Shown here one piece after another: positions 56,713 to 64,000 of a stretch of DNA of 64,000 nucleotides. The number at the start of each line of letters is the position of its first letter. Positions within the stretch are counted from its first letter, which is position 1. The stretch lies in assembly GCF_948472415.1 (NCBI RefSeq), contig NZ_OX419519.1, positions 1,488,001-1,552,000 of the forward strand, in the 5' to 3' direction. The translations under genes and the position numbers were made by a program. This DNA is from Kitasatospora fiedleri. GTDB taxonomy: Bacteria > Actinomycetota > Actinomycetes > Streptomycetales > Streptomycetaceae. The notes beneath the pieces were generated by a model. It was given only the letters and a program-made list of their open reading frames with translations. It searched no databases and was not told the origin of the DNA.

Positions 56713-57315
56713 GTGAACGAACCCCTCCCGCCGCGGCACGTCCGCCTGCGCACCGACCGGCTGGTCCTGCGCCGTTTCACCTCCGCCGACCTGCCCGCCG
56801 TCACCGCGCTGTGCGGCGACCCGGAGGTGATGCGGTACATCGACGACGGCCGCCCCGTCCCGCCGGACCGGGTCGCGGACGAGCTGCTGCCCGGCCTGCT
56901 GCGCGCCTACGCCGAACTGCCGGACGGGCTGGGCTGCTGGGCGCTGGAGGCCGACGGCCGCTTCCTCGGCTGGGCGGCGCTGCACCCGCCGTCCTCCGTC
57001 GGGCTGGAACCGGAGCAGCGGCCGGACCGCCTGGAGCTGGGCTACCGCCTGCGACCCGCCGCCCGGGGCCTCGGGTACGCCACCGAGGCGGCGACGGCCC
57101 TGGTCGGGGCGGCGTTCGCGGAACGGCCGGGGACGGAAGGGGTGGTGGCCACCACGATGGCGGTGAACACGCCCTCCCGCCGGGTGCTGGAGCGGACCGG
57201 GCTGCGCCACGTCCGGACGTTCTCCGCCGACTGGCCGGACCCGATCCCGGGCAGCGAGCACGGCGACGTGGTGTACGCCCTGACCCGCGCCGAGTGGGCG
57301 GCCGACACCCGCTGA
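56713..57315 (+). CDS. GNAT-family N-acetyltransferase
   Basis: 200 residues, RimJ/RimL-like. Blocks: VRLRTDRLVLRRFTSADLPA at the N-terminus, LELGYRLRPAARGLGYATEA containing the acetyl-CoA-binding R/Q-x-x-G-x-A pattern, and AVNTPSRRVLERTGLRH as the family's late helix. The start is GTG 56713. Substrate unknown. Overlaps nothing and follows the EamA remnant. Confidence 0.88.
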   Translation: MNEPLPPRHVRLRTDRLVLRRFTSADLPAVTALCGDPEVMRYIDDGRPVPPDRVADELLPGLLRAYAELPDGLGCWALEADGRFLGWAALHPPSSVGLEPEQRPDRLELGYRLRPAARGLGYATEAATALVGAAFAERPGTEGVVATTMAVNTPSRRVLERTGLRHVRTFSADWPDPIPGSEHGDVVYALTRAEWAADTR

Positions 57316-57488
57316 GCACCCGCCGACCGGCGACCGCGCACCCGCCGACCGCCCGATCCGCCGCAATGGTCCGGAATTGTCCGGACCATCCCTTTGCGAT
57401 CTTCGGGACATCCGGACCCCTTATCATCTGGCCACACCGGACAGCCCCCAGCCGCCGGACCACCCCACGAACGAACAGGAAACCGCCC

Positions 57489-57530
57489 ATGCTGAGCCTC
57501 CGAGAGATATCCGCGGCGGGTGTCCGGTGA
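57489..57530 (+). CDS. Leader ORF MLSLREISAAGVR coupled to uppP
   Basis: A 13-codon ORF with its own AGGAAA ribosome site ends at TGA 57528-57530, overlapping the uppP GTG at 57527 as GTGA. The uppP start lacks a strong ribosome site of its own. Translation of uppP is therefore probably coupled to this leader. Alternatively it is a chance ORF, or the real start region contains a base error. Confidence 0.45.
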   Translation: MLSLREISAAGVR

Positions 57531-58372
57531 TCGACTGGTTCCACGCGGCCGTGCTCGGCCTGGTGCAGGGCCTGACCGAGTTCCTGCCGGTCTCCTCCAG
57601 CGCGCACCTGCGGGTCTTCTCCGCCCTGGCCGGCTGGGACGACCCGGGCGCGGCGTTCACCGCGGTGACGCAGCTGGGCACCGAGTCCGCGGTGCTGATC
57701 TACTTCCGCCGGGACATCGGCGCGATCATCAAGGCGTGGACGCTGTCACTGTTCCGCAAGGAGTGGCGCGGCGACCCCAACGCCAGGCTCGGCTGGTACG
57801 TGATCATCGGCACGCTGCCGATCGGCATCCTCGGCAAGCTGTTCCAGGACACCATCGAGACCACCCTGCGCGACCTGCGGCTGATCGGCACCACCCTGAT
57901 CCTGTTCGGCGTGATCCTGGCCGTCGCCGACCGCTCCCGCGCCGTCCGCCACGCCCGCGGCGTCGACTCGCTGAACTTCAGGCACGCCCTGGTCTACGGT
58001 GCCGCCCAGTCGCTGGCCCTGATCCCCGGCGTCTCCCGCTCCGGCGGCACGATCAGCGCCGGGCTGTTCCTCGGCTACAGCCGCGAGGCCGCCGCCCGCT
58101 ACTCCTTCCTGCTCGCCATCCCCGCCGTGCTGGCCTCCGGCGGCCTCGAACTGCTCAAGATCGGCGAGGGCCCGGCACCCGCCTGGGGCCCGACCGTCCT
58201 GGCCACCCTGATCGCCTTCGCGGTCGGCTACGCGGCGATCGCCTGGTTCCTCAAGTACATCTCCCACCACAGCTTCACGCCGTTCGTGATCTACCGAATC
58301 CTGCTCGGCATCACCATCATCGCCCTGGTCACCGCCGGCACCCTCGCCCCCGACGCGGGCGCCGTCCACTGA
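57527..58372 (+). CDS. uppP: Undecaprenyl-diphosphatase
   Basis: 281-residue membrane phosphatase (BacA/UppP) that recycles the lipid carrier for cell-wall synthesis and gives bacitracin tolerance. Signatures: GLVQGLTEFLPVSSSAHL with the catalytic Glu and Ser block, and GVSRSGGTISAGLFLGYSR with the conserved Arg. Seven to eight helices. The start GTG 57527 (VIDWFHAAVLGLVQG) overlaps the leader ORF stop. Intact. Confidence 0.95.
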   Translation: MIDWFHAAVLGLVQGLTEFLPVSSSAHLRVFSALAGWDDPGAAFTAVTQLGTESAVLIYFRRDIGAIIKAWTLSLFRKEWRGDPNARLGWYVIIGTLPIGILGKLFQDTIETTLRDLRLIGTTLILFGVILAVADRSRAVRHARGVDSLNFRHALVYGAAQSLALIPGVSRSGGTISAGLFLGYSREAAARYSFLLAIPAVLASGGLELLKIGEGPAPAWGPTVLATLIAFAVGYAAIAWFLKYISHHSFTPFVIYRILLGITIIALVTAGTLAPDAGAVH

Positions 58373-58398
58373 CCCACCCCCACCGCACCACCGTCCCC

Positions 58399-58436
58399 GG
58401 GGGCGGGCCGCCGGAGACCACCGGCCGCCCGCCCCC
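58399..58436 (+). terminator. Terminator after uppP
   Basis: GGGGGCGGGC (58399-58408) pairs with GCCCGCCCCC (58427-58436), with further inner pairing (GCCGG/CCGG) around a short loop. Confidence 0.7.
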
Positions 58437-58549
58437 GCCGCTTCTCCCCCTCCTCCCCGCCCCTCCCTCCCCGCGCCCCGCACGGACCGACACACCGGCG
58501 GCCCGGAGGTCGTTGCCGCTCGATCTGACGTGCGATTGAATCGCCTGCC

Positions 58550-58999
58550 ATGACGCTCACGTGGAAACTCGTCGTGGACAGTTCGGACGCCCCGGCCCTC
58601 GCCGAGTTCTGGGCCGCCGCCCTCGACTACCGGGTCGAGGACCCGACCGCCCTGATCGACGCCCTGCTCGCCGACGGCCGCCTCCCGGCCGCCGCCGTCC
58701 TGGAGCGCGACGGCCGCAAACTGTTCCGCGGCTACGCGGCCGTCCGCCACCCCGAGGACCCGTACGACCGGGTGAGCGGCATCGGCCAGGGGCGCCGCAT
58801 CCTGTTCCAGGACGTCCCCGAGCCGAAGAGCGGCAAGAACCGGCTGCACATCGACGTCCACTCCGGCGGCGAACTCGACGCCGTGGTGGCCCGGTTGGAG
58901 TCGCTCGGCGCGACCCGGGTCGAGGAGCAGGACCAGGGCCCGGCCGGCCACTGGTGGGTGATGCGCGACCCCGAGGGCAACGAGTTCTGCGTCGCCTGA
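58550..58999 (+). CDS. VOC/glyoxalase-like protein
   Basis: 149 residues. Typical glyoxalase-like layout: MTLTWKLVVDSSDAPALAEF at the start, then KNRLHIDVHSGGELDAVVAR and WWVMRDPEGNEFCVA at the end, with His and Glu positions for a metal or ligand. Monomer of the two-half VOC type common in actinomycetes; substrate unknown. The start is ATG 58550. Confidence 0.87.
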   Translation: MTLTWKLVVDSSDAPALAEFWAAALDYRVEDPTALIDALLADGRLPAAAVLERDGRKLFRGYAAVRHPEDPYDRVSGIGQGRRILFQDVPEPKSGKNRLHIDVHSGGELDAVVARLESLGATRVEEQDQGPAGHWWVMRDPEGNEFCVA

Positions 59000-59006
59000 C
59001 CTCCCG

Positions 59007-60012
59007 TCAGCCCCGCTCCGGGCCCTGAGCCAGGCGGTCGCCCAGCTCGGTGCGGTGGTAGAGGACCCGGCGGCCCACCCTGGTCCGGTCCACCAGGCCG
59101 GTGTCGCGGAGGATCGCCAGGTGGCCGCCGACCGTGCCCACCGACTGGTCCAGCAGCAGGGCGAGTTCGCTGGTGGTGGCGGGCGTCTCCAACTGGCGCA
59201 GGATCTGCGCCCGCCCGCCGCCGAGCAGCCGGGCCAGCGCCCGCCCGTCCTCCCCGCACCGGAGCCCGGCCCGGCCCCGGTCCGGACCCGGCCCCGGAGC
59301 CGCGCGCCGCGTACACCAGCGCGAACGGGCGGCCCGGCGCCTCGCACAGCCAGGAGCTGCGCTGCGCGGTGACCGGGACGAAGAGCATGCCGTCCGGCCC
59401 GACCACCCGGTCCGGGCCGGGCCGGTCGCTGAACCGGATCGCGTCCACCCCGACCCACCCGCTGGTGCGGTTCATCTGCCGCAGGGCCCGCGGCCAGCCG
59501 TGCGCGGCCAGCAGCCCGGCCCGGTGCGTGACGTCGCGCTGCAGGGCCGCCCGCCGGGCCGGCCAGTCCGCGGCCAGGTGCGCGTCCCAGACCGCGCGGA
59601 ACAGCTCGGCCGCCCGGGCGCCGTGCCCGCGTCCGGTGAGCCGGTCCAGCCGCCGGCCCGCCCAGGCGTGCTCCTGCGCGGTGCGCAGCCCCGCCGCCGC
59701 GACCTCGTCCGGCACCCGGGCCACCTCGGCGAGCTCCGACTCCAGCGTGGTCTCCATCCCCCCGCCCGGCGGCAGCGTCAGGTGGTCCGGCAGGTACCTG
59801 GTCGCCGCGATCAACTCCACCAGCCCGCGCGCGTACCCGTCCCCCGCCAACCGCTCCAGGAACGCCGCCCGGTGCCGCTCCCGCCAGGGCCCCGCCCACG
59901 GCTCACCGTACGGACGGGCCAACTGGACGATCGCCGCCAGCGTCTCGGCGAACGGCGACAGCGCGAAGCGGGACCGCGACAGCGCGAGCGAATCCAGCCG
60001 CAGCACGACCAC
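59007..60012 (-). CDS. ArsR-type regulator with N-terminal DUF5937-like domain (one frame break)
   Basis: About 335 residues. The N-terminal 250 residues (SLALSRSRFALSPFAETLAA, HLTLPPGGGMETTLESELAE, LRQMNRTSGWVGVDAIRFSD) match the ligand-type domain of streptomycete ArsR proteins. The C-terminal winged HTH is TTSELALLLDQSVGTVGGHL and LRDTGLVDRTRVGRRVLYHR. The break is near 59270 within a Gly/Arg-coding stretch. The start GTG 60012 has GGAGGGAGGG upstream. Convergent with the VOC gene, 7 bp apart. Confidence 0.8.
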
Positions 60013-60144
60013 GGCGCCACCCTCCCTCCGGCGACCTCTCGGTGGAACCGAAACGATAGGGCCCCCGCCCCGCCCGTTCGCCCACTCCGCAGGTGCTTCC
60101 ACCACTCCTTCACCAGCGCGGGCTCCGCCGGTGCCGCCCGGCGG

Positions 60145-60644
60145 TCACGAGTACCAGATCAGCAGCCCGTGCCGGTAGCGGGCGGTGCGGGTGAGGTAGC
60201 GCAGCAGGTCGGTGTAGTGGGCGGAGAGGTGGTCGAGGGCGGACGGGTCGCCGGCCCAGAGGCGGACGGGGTAGACCTCGGCGGCGGCGAGGTCGGCGGG
60301 GGTGAGGCCGGCGGCCAGGGTGTCGAAGGGGAGGTCGGCCAACTCGCGGACGGCGGCGGCGACCCGGTCGGGGGCCAGCAGGGTGGGCGGGCCGTAGCCC
60401 CAGTCCTCGTCGCCGGGGAGGGGGTGCCGCCGTGGACCGGCTCGGTCGGGAGGCCGCGCCGGGCGAGCAGGTGGGCCAGGGCCGCCCAGGACTTCCCGGT
60501 GTCGTGGAAGCGCAGTTCGGAGGGGTCGCGCCGGCGTTCCAGGGCGGCCTGCTCGCGGGCGAACTCCCGGACCCAGCCGGGTTCTTCGAGGGCGCGGGCG
60601 AATTCGGCGGGGGCCAGCCGCAGGTAGCTGCCGATGATGCTCAT
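60145..60644 (-). CDS. DUF1877 (YfbM-like) protein (one frame break)
   Basis: About 167 residues. The family start is MSIIGSYLRLAPAEFARALE, then ELRFHDTGKSWAALAHLLAR and FDTLAAGLTPADLAAAEVYP, ending LTRTARYRHGLLIWYS. A base is missing near 60425 (VHGGTPSPATRTG should read VHGG-PLPGDEDWGYGPPTL). The start is ATG 60644. Function unknown in the family. Confidence 0.82.
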
Positions 60645-60676
60645 GGGCCGCGATCCTGGCAGCCCCCGCCGACAGG

Positions 60677-61432
60677 TCAGTCCGAGGGGGACTTCCGACG
60701 GCGCAGGGCCAGGACGGTCAGCGCGGCCAGGACGGCGACGCCCGCGATGCTGCCGAGGACGATCGCGGTGGTGGTGCCGCCGCCGTTCCGGTCGTCGTCC
60801 GCGGCGGTGGCGGCCGGGCTCGGCGAGTCGGCGGCGGTCGGGGTGGCGGTCCCGGCCGGAGTCGGGGTCGCGCTCGCGGACGGGGTGGCGGTCGCGGGCG
60901 CGGACGCCGTGGCGGACGGCGACCCGGCGGGGGCCAGTGGCGTCGCACCGGCCGCCGCCGGGCGCAGGGCCAGGGTCGGGGCGGGGTGCTCGGGCTCGGT
61001 GCCGCCCTGCGGGAGTTCGATCCAGCGGTCGGTGTGGCCGTCGGAGTAGTCGACCAGGGTCTTGAAGACCAGCGAGGCGGCGTCCGGGAGTTGGCGGACC
61101 TTGACCGACCAGTCGGCGGCCGTGCCGGGCGCGAGCGCGGGGCCGGCCAGGGCGTAGCCGTCGGCGGTGGGGGTGAGCGCCCAGCCGGCGGGGGCCTGGG
61201 CCAGGGTGATGTCGCCGGGGGCCAGCCCGGCGGGCAGTACGACCTTGACGTCGACGATGCCCGCGGTGGAGGACTCGCCCTCGGCGGAGAAGGAGACCTC
61301 GGCGTCGACGGCGAGCGCCTGCGCGGTCGGCGACCCGACCTCGACGTGCGCCGCCGCGGCGGCGGCCGCGCCGAGCACCAGGCCCAGCGCGAGGACGGGT
61401 GCGGCGGGGCGGAGCAGGGTGCGCGGTCGCAT
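60677..61432 (-). CDS. YcnI-like DUF1775 copper-associated membrane protein
   Basis: 251 residues. A signal peptide (RPAAPVLALGLVLGAAAAAA) ends just before AHVEVGSPTAQALAV, so the mature protein starts with or near His, the copper ligand of YcnI-type proteins. The DUF1775 core includes VKVVLPAGLAPGDITLAQAP and TLVDYSDGHTDRWIELPQGG. A Ser/Thr/Pro/Ala-rich linker follows, then a C-terminal helix (TTAIVLGSIAGVAVLAALTV) and a basic RRRKS tail, so it is a wall-exposed membrane-anchored protein. The usual CopC/CopD neighbours are absent. The start is ATG 61432. Confidence 0.88.
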   Translation of the reverse strand: MRPRTLLRPAAPVLALGLVLGAAAAAAAHVEVGSPTAQALAVDAEVSFSAEGESSTAGIVDVKVVLPAGLAPGDITLAQAPAGWALTPTADGYALAGPALAPGTAADWSVKVRQLPDAASLVFKTLVDYSDGHTDRWIELPQGGTEPEHPAPTLALRPAAAGATPLAPAGSPSATASAPATATPSASATPTPAGTATPTAADSPSPAATAADDDRNGGGTTTAIVLGSIAGVAVLAALTVLALRRRKSPSD

Positions 61433-61442
61433 GGCGGGCACC

Positions 61443-62869
61443 CTAGCGGTCCCGGGCCGTCAGCCGGCCGCGCACCGCGGCGTGCACCTCGGCCTCCTCG
61501 GCCGGGTCGGCGGCGAGCCGGCGCAGCCGTTCGAGGACGCGGACGTCGCCGGTGGTGGTGACGTGGGTGGCGGCGAGCTCGCGGGTGGACTCCTCGCAGT
61601 CCCACAGGCACTCGACCGCGGGGCCGGCCCCGAAGTTGGCGTCGGTGACGGCGAGCGCCTGGGCGGCGCGCCCGCGCAGTTCGGAGGAGGCGGCCTCGCC
61701 GTAGACGTGCCGCAGGGCGGGGACGGCGGCGGCGGCGTGCAGCCGGCCGGCACCGTCGACCAGGCTGCCGAGGGCGGCGCCGGTGACGCCGTTCAGCGAG
61801 ATCCACTGGTGCAGTGCGGCGACTACCAGCGGGGCGTCGCAGGGCTCGCCGGCGTCCGCGAGGAGGCGGACGGCGGCCTGGGCGAGGGCGCTGTCCGCGC
61901 CGCCGGTCGCCGGGTCGGCCCAGCGGCGGGCGTGCGCGAGCGCCTCGGGACCTCGCATGCGGCCGAGCAGTTCCAGCGAGGCGCGGACCACCCGGTGGTC
62001 CAGGTCGGCGGCGGCGGTCTCGATCAGCCCGGCGGCGGCCGGGTCGCGCTGTTCGACGAGGTGGCGCAGCGCGGCACAGCGGGCGCCGGCCGGTCCGTGC
62101 CCGGCGGCGTCGTGCAGCAGCGGCGCGTCCTCGGGTCGGACGACGGCGGTGAGGCAGCGGGCGGCCGCGGCGGCGCGGCGGGCGAGGGCGTCGGTGCGGC
62201 GCTGTCGCCCTGGTCGGCCCAGGCGAGCACGTCGGCGGTGGACCAGCCGGGGGTGACGCCGGGGCGGGCCAGTTGGCGCTGCCACAGGTCGAAGGGTGAC
62301 TGCTCGCCGGCGGCGGCCACCCGGGGATGGTGGGCGGCCCACAGCCGCCAGACCCGCGGTTCGTAGGCGGAGCGGACGGCTTCGCGCAGCTCGGCGTCGC
62401 CCTCCGGGTCGGCCGGGAAGCGGGCGAGGACGGCGGGGGCCAGGGAGAGCAGGGACTCGTCGGTGTCGCGCAGGGCGAGTTCGTCGAGGGCCCAGGACCA
62501 GTTGGCCCCGGTGGCGGTGTAGGCGCGCAGCAGGTCGAGGGCGTCCCGGCGGCCGTAGCCGGCCAGGTGGCCCAGGACGGCGAGGGCGAGGCCGGTGCGG
62601 GCCTCATCGGGGTCGAGGCTGTCCTCGGGCGAGTGGAGGTGGAGCTCGATGCCGGTGAGGGGGGCTTCGAGCTCCATGTAGAGCCGCGCGTAGTACAGGG
62701 AGCGGTTCTCGACCTGCCAGTCGGCGCGGGGGTCGTTGGTGACGCAGGTCTCGACGGCGGCGATCGCCTCGTCGCGGTCTGCGGCCAACGCATGCAGCTG
62801 CCCGTCCCCACGACCTCTCTGGAGGAGGCCGAGGAGGCTGGCGCTGGGCGCTATCACTGGCTCGAACAT
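61443..62869 (-). CDS. HEAT-repeat protein (one frame break)
   Basis: About 475 residues. Repeated helical pairs of HEAT type: ALRHLVEQRDPAAAGLIETA, HRVVRASLELLGRMRGPEAL, ELRGRAAQALAVTDANFGAG and CEESTRELAATHVTTTGDVR. The N-terminal half is also helical. The break is near 62205. ATG 62869 (MFEPVIAPSASLLGLL) is chosen; a weak ribosome site makes a start further upstream possible. Probably a protein-interaction scaffold conserved in actinomycetes. It ends 11 bp before the DUF1775 gene. Confidence 0.75.
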
Positions 62870-63125
62870 GAGGTCAGCATCCGTTGCGGCGGTCGTCGTG
62901 GCAACGGGATTTCCGTCGCCGGGGTCGGTTGGCACAGCTCAGGCGCCCGGGCGCCGGAATCACCGAAGGTTACCGCCTGGGTGACCGATCTGCACACAGG
63001 GCAACGGATTTCCGCACCGTGACCGCGTCACACCGGGTCCGTCCGTACCGGATCGACCCCTTCCGGAATGCCGGGTCCGTTCGAGCCCGAATCACCCGGG
63101 CGTTCGACCTCCGGAGCCGCCCCGG

Positions 63126-63165
63126 TCAGATCGGGCGCGGCCTCCTCAGATCGGGCGCGGCCTCC
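63126..63165. repeat. 20 bp tandem duplication across a stop codon
   Basis: TCAGATCGGGCGCGGCCTCC occurs at 63126-63145 and again at 63146-63165 without a gap. Each copy contains the stop of the minus-strand TPR gene, so the second copy leaves an extra, unused 3' end. Confidence 0.9.
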
Positions 63166-64000
63166 TGGGCGCGGGCAGCGCCTCGTTGATCTGCTCGCGC
63201 AGCTCGGCCACCCCGGGCAGCCCCTGGTAGCGGGTGGAGAGCCGGTACATCTCGCGCAGCCGGTCCCAGGTGCGCTTGGAGGAGGTGTCGTTGATCGAGG
63301 CGAGGGCGAGCTTGGCCTGCACCTGGGCCTCGTCCGGTTCGCCGGAGATCCAGTGGATGGAGGCCAGGGTGATCCGGTCGAGCAGCGCGGAGCGCTCGCG
63401 CCCGGTCTTCTGGCGCAGCCGGATCGCGGTCCGGGCGTGCCGGACGGCGAGCGGGACGGCGCCGGGGTCGTGCTCGGCGAGGGTGCGGTAGACCAGGGCC
63501 TGCATGCCGTGCAGTTCGGCCTCGTTGAACAGCTGCATCCAGCTGGGGGCGGGCTCCGGGCTGTCCCGGACGAAGAGCTCCTCGGCCTCGCCGAGCACCC
63601 GGCGGGTGGCCTCGGAGCGGCCGAGCGCGGCCTGCGCCCAGGCTTCGACGGTGTGCAGCATGGCCCGGGTGCGCGGCTGGGCGCCGTCGCCGGAGCAGGC
63701 GCCGGCCTTGGCGAGCTGCATGAGTTCGAGGGCGTCGTCGGCCCGGCCGAGGTGGAGCATCTGGCGGGCGGCCCGGGAGATCGCCTCGCCGGCCCGGGGG
63801 CGGTCCTCGGCCTCCCGGGCGGCCTGCGCGGCGATCACGAAGTAGCGCTGGGCGGTCGGTTCGAGGCCCACGTCGTGGGACATCCAGCCGGCCAGCACCG
63901 CGAGGTTGGCGGCGACCGTCCACAGCCGGCGCTCCAGCGCGGCCGGGTGGTCGTGGGTGAGCAGGCCGCCGACCTCGTTGAGCTGGCCGACCACGGCCTT
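63146..64000 (-). CDS. TPR-type regulator, C-terminal part (NsdA-like; runs off right edge)
   Basis: 285 C-terminal residues visible. Helical TPR-like repeats: ALERRLWTVAANLAVLAGWM, AQRYFVIAAQAAREAEDRPR, LELMQLAKAGACSGDGAQPR and MLHTVEAWAQAALGRSEATR. The end is GLPGVAELREQINEALPAPR. Similar C-termini occur in streptomycete HTH-TPR regulators of the NsdA kind that influence differentiation and antibiotic production; the N-terminus that would show the HTH is outside the window. Ends at the first stop of the 20 bp duplication. Confidence 0.72.
   Translation of the reverse strand, partial: KAVVGQLNEVGGLLTHDHPAALERRLWTVAANLAVLAGWMSHDVGLEPTAQRYFVIAAQAAREAEDRPRAGEAISRAARQMLHLGRADDALELMQLAKAGACSGDGAQPRTRAMLHTVEAWAQAALGRSEATRRVLGEAEELFVRDSPEPAPSWMQLFNEAELHGMQALVYRTLAEHDPGAVPLAVRHARTAIRLRQKTGRERSALLDRITLASIHWISGEPDEAQVQAKLALASINDTSSKRTWDRLREMYRLSTRYQGLPGVAELREQINEALPAPRRPRPI

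Overview
The window is about 73% GC, its coding sequences use G or C at almost every third codon position, and many starts are GTG. Families such as GylR-like IclR, YcnI/DUF1775, DUF2804 and an NsdA-like TPR regulator fit a Streptomycetaceae chromosome (Streptomyces or Kitasatospora). No rRNA, tRNA, CRISPR array, insertion sequence or prophage was seen.

Layout. 1-4 kb: start of an acetoacetate-CoA ligase (leaving on the left), a CrtI-like oxidoreductase, a Nudix hydrolase and a small secreted protein. 4.2-21.7 kb: a candidate biosynthetic cluster. Its first block is a run of mostly overlapping plus-strand genes: UbiA prenyltransferase, acyl-CoA ligase, flavin oxidoreductase, methyltransferase and class III CoA-transferase, followed by a DhbE-like ligase. 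The centre holds two minus-strand DegT aminotransferases. The last block is a plus-strand operon: Gfo/Idh dehydrogenase, TIM-barrel isomerase, M20 amidohydrolase, Ldh-type reductase, a second Gfo/Idh enzyme and an unrecognised 148-residue protein. There is no PKS, NRPS or terpene cyclase. I do not recognise the product; prenylation plus acyl activation joined to an amino-cyclitol or amino-sugar branch is an inference. The first gene of the last block has a TTA codon, which suggests bldA control.

21.8-37.3 kb: an EF-hand protein, an AhpD-like protein, a homocysteine methyltransferase and a bacterial serpin. Then come a glycerol locus (IclR regulator, glpK, glpD), a gluconate locus (gntP, gntK, divergent gntR), an AraC/MFS pair and an old-yellow-enzyme/ArsR pair. 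Several have clear palindromic operators. 37.6-42.2 kb: a membrane glycosyltransferase behind a DasR-box-like palindrome, followed by a protein fusing acyltransferase-3, SGNH and GH16 domains. 42.4-49.5 kb: a three-gene condensin-like operon (MksF, MksE and MksB/JetC-like) with no visible nuclease subunit. 49.6-64 kb: membrane and DUF proteins, an MFS/MarR pair, orphan pxpA, a GyrB-like protein lacking ATP-site residues, uppP with a coupled leader ORF, a copper-type DUF1775 protein, a HEAT-repeat protein and the C-terminal part of a TPR regulator.

Caution on quality. More than 30 single-base frame breaks interrupt otherwise well-conserved genes. Nearly all look like the loss of one base beside a G/C run. 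They cluster at about 1-23.4 kb and 47-62 kb, while roughly 24.4-46.9 kb has none. Sequencing or assembly error is the simplest explanation, so I annotate these as genes carrying frameshifts rather than as true pseudogenes.
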